Source: Symsagittifera roscoffensis (taxonomy: Eukaryota > Xenacoelomorpha > Acoela > Convolutidae). From it: a DNA stretch of 64,000 nt. A program made the position numbers and the translations under genes. This document shows, one piece after another, positions 63,660-64,000 of this stretch (position 1 is the stretch's first letter; each line of letters begins with the position of its first letter). The DNA lies in contig NC_087068.1 in assembly GCF_963678635.1 (NCBI RefSeq), positions 50,051,724 to 50,115,723 on the forward strand. Reading direction: 5' to 3'. The notes under the pieces are model-generated. The model did no database searches. It saw nothing but the letters and a program-made list of their open reading frames with translations, and was not told the origin of the DNA.

Positions 63660-64000
63660 TCACCTCATGTTCTTCGCCTTCGAGGTACCTGATACCGGTG
63701 TTCTTGGCACTGTAATTTGTTCCAATAGTGCCTCTTCGTCATCGGAGCTAATCACAATTTCCTCCCAGGCCTTCAGCTGTTCATAGGCTCGCATCCACTC
63801 TCTCTGCTCTTGCAACCTTTTCAATTGACTTGGTAGGCCTTTCACCTTCGACTCCCGGTTCAAGCAGAAGGAGTTATGAAGACTCAAGCTCACATTCCTC
63901 GCCAGGTCCTCCTCCAGTATCGTTTCCCTCGCTCTAGAATTGTCTCTGGATATTCTGCCTACTCTTTTCCACCCCGCCGTGATTGCGTTTCGATGGGTTA
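63660..64000 (-). CDS. Polyprotein B C-terminus of a third element (continues past window)
   Basis: The minus-strand frame is open from 64000 to a TGA at 63660. It begins T-H-R-N-A-I-T, then S-L-S-L-H-N-S-F-C-L-N-R-E-S-K-V-K, aligning with T-H-R-D-A-V-T and CLHNSFCRNRES of the giant element's last segment at roughly half identity. The C-terminal tail is longer and Glu/Ser-rich. There are no stops in the visible ~113 codons, so this copy may be intact. The rest lies beyond the right edge. Confidence 0.8.
   Translation of the reverse strand, partial: THRNAITAGWKRVGRISRDNSRARETILEEDLARNVSLSLHNSFCLNRESKVKGLPSQLKRLQEQREWMRAYEQLKAWEEIVISSDDEEALLEQITVPRTPVSGTSKAKNMR

Overview
The window looks like AT-rich nuclear DNA from an invertebrate animal. 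It holds intron-containing animal genes: a beta-1,3-galactosyltransferase, mitochondrial ribosomal protein bL20m and a prolyl 4-hydroxylase alpha N-terminus. It also carries hAT-type elements with 8-bp target duplications and a large load of LTR retroelements. I cannot name the phylum from sequence alone.

The centre of interest is a ~20.65-kb LTR retroelement on the minus strand (13074-33724), flanked by LTRs of 917/918 bp that differ at only about a dozen positions by eye. Read on the minus strand it runs: 5' LTR, a 1.4-kb structured leader, an 83-bp repeat, polyprotein A (aspartic protease, reverse transcriptase, RNase H, integrase, then a C-terminal TARG1-like macrodomain), a second identical copy of the 83-bp repeat, polyprotein B (about 2,975 codons, coiled coil, SGNH/GDSL hydrolase, a second SGNH-like domain, then ~1,800 residues with no family I recognise), a short 3' region with a polypurine tract, and the 3' LTR. 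Ty3/gypsy elements are usually 5-8 kb, so a second ~9-kb polyprotein with an intact Ser-Gly-Asn-His hydrolase, plus a macrodomain on Pol, is exceptional. Both polyproteins are now broken by a few frameshifts (mostly at homopolymers) and in-frame stops.

The giant element is nested in a decayed, internally duplicated relative: 1-13073 (remains of polyprotein B) and 33725-35828 (remains of Pol C-terminus and macrodomain). A third lineage enters at the right edge (62702-64000), with an inverted relic LTR at 61785. Because ORF B segments and the macrodomain are recognisable in all or several of these diverged copies, they are part of the element lineage and not a one-off capture.

From 35829 to about 61700 the sequence is AT-rich host DNA: prolyl 4-hydroxylase alpha 5' exons (minus), a terminal-inverted-repeat element, an assembly gap beside a ~1.3-kb tandem satellite, the galactosyltransferase (plus), hAT-related MITEs of one dispersed family, and the bL20m gene (minus), whose first intron carries a complete 476-bp hAT derivative and whose second intron carries a foldback.
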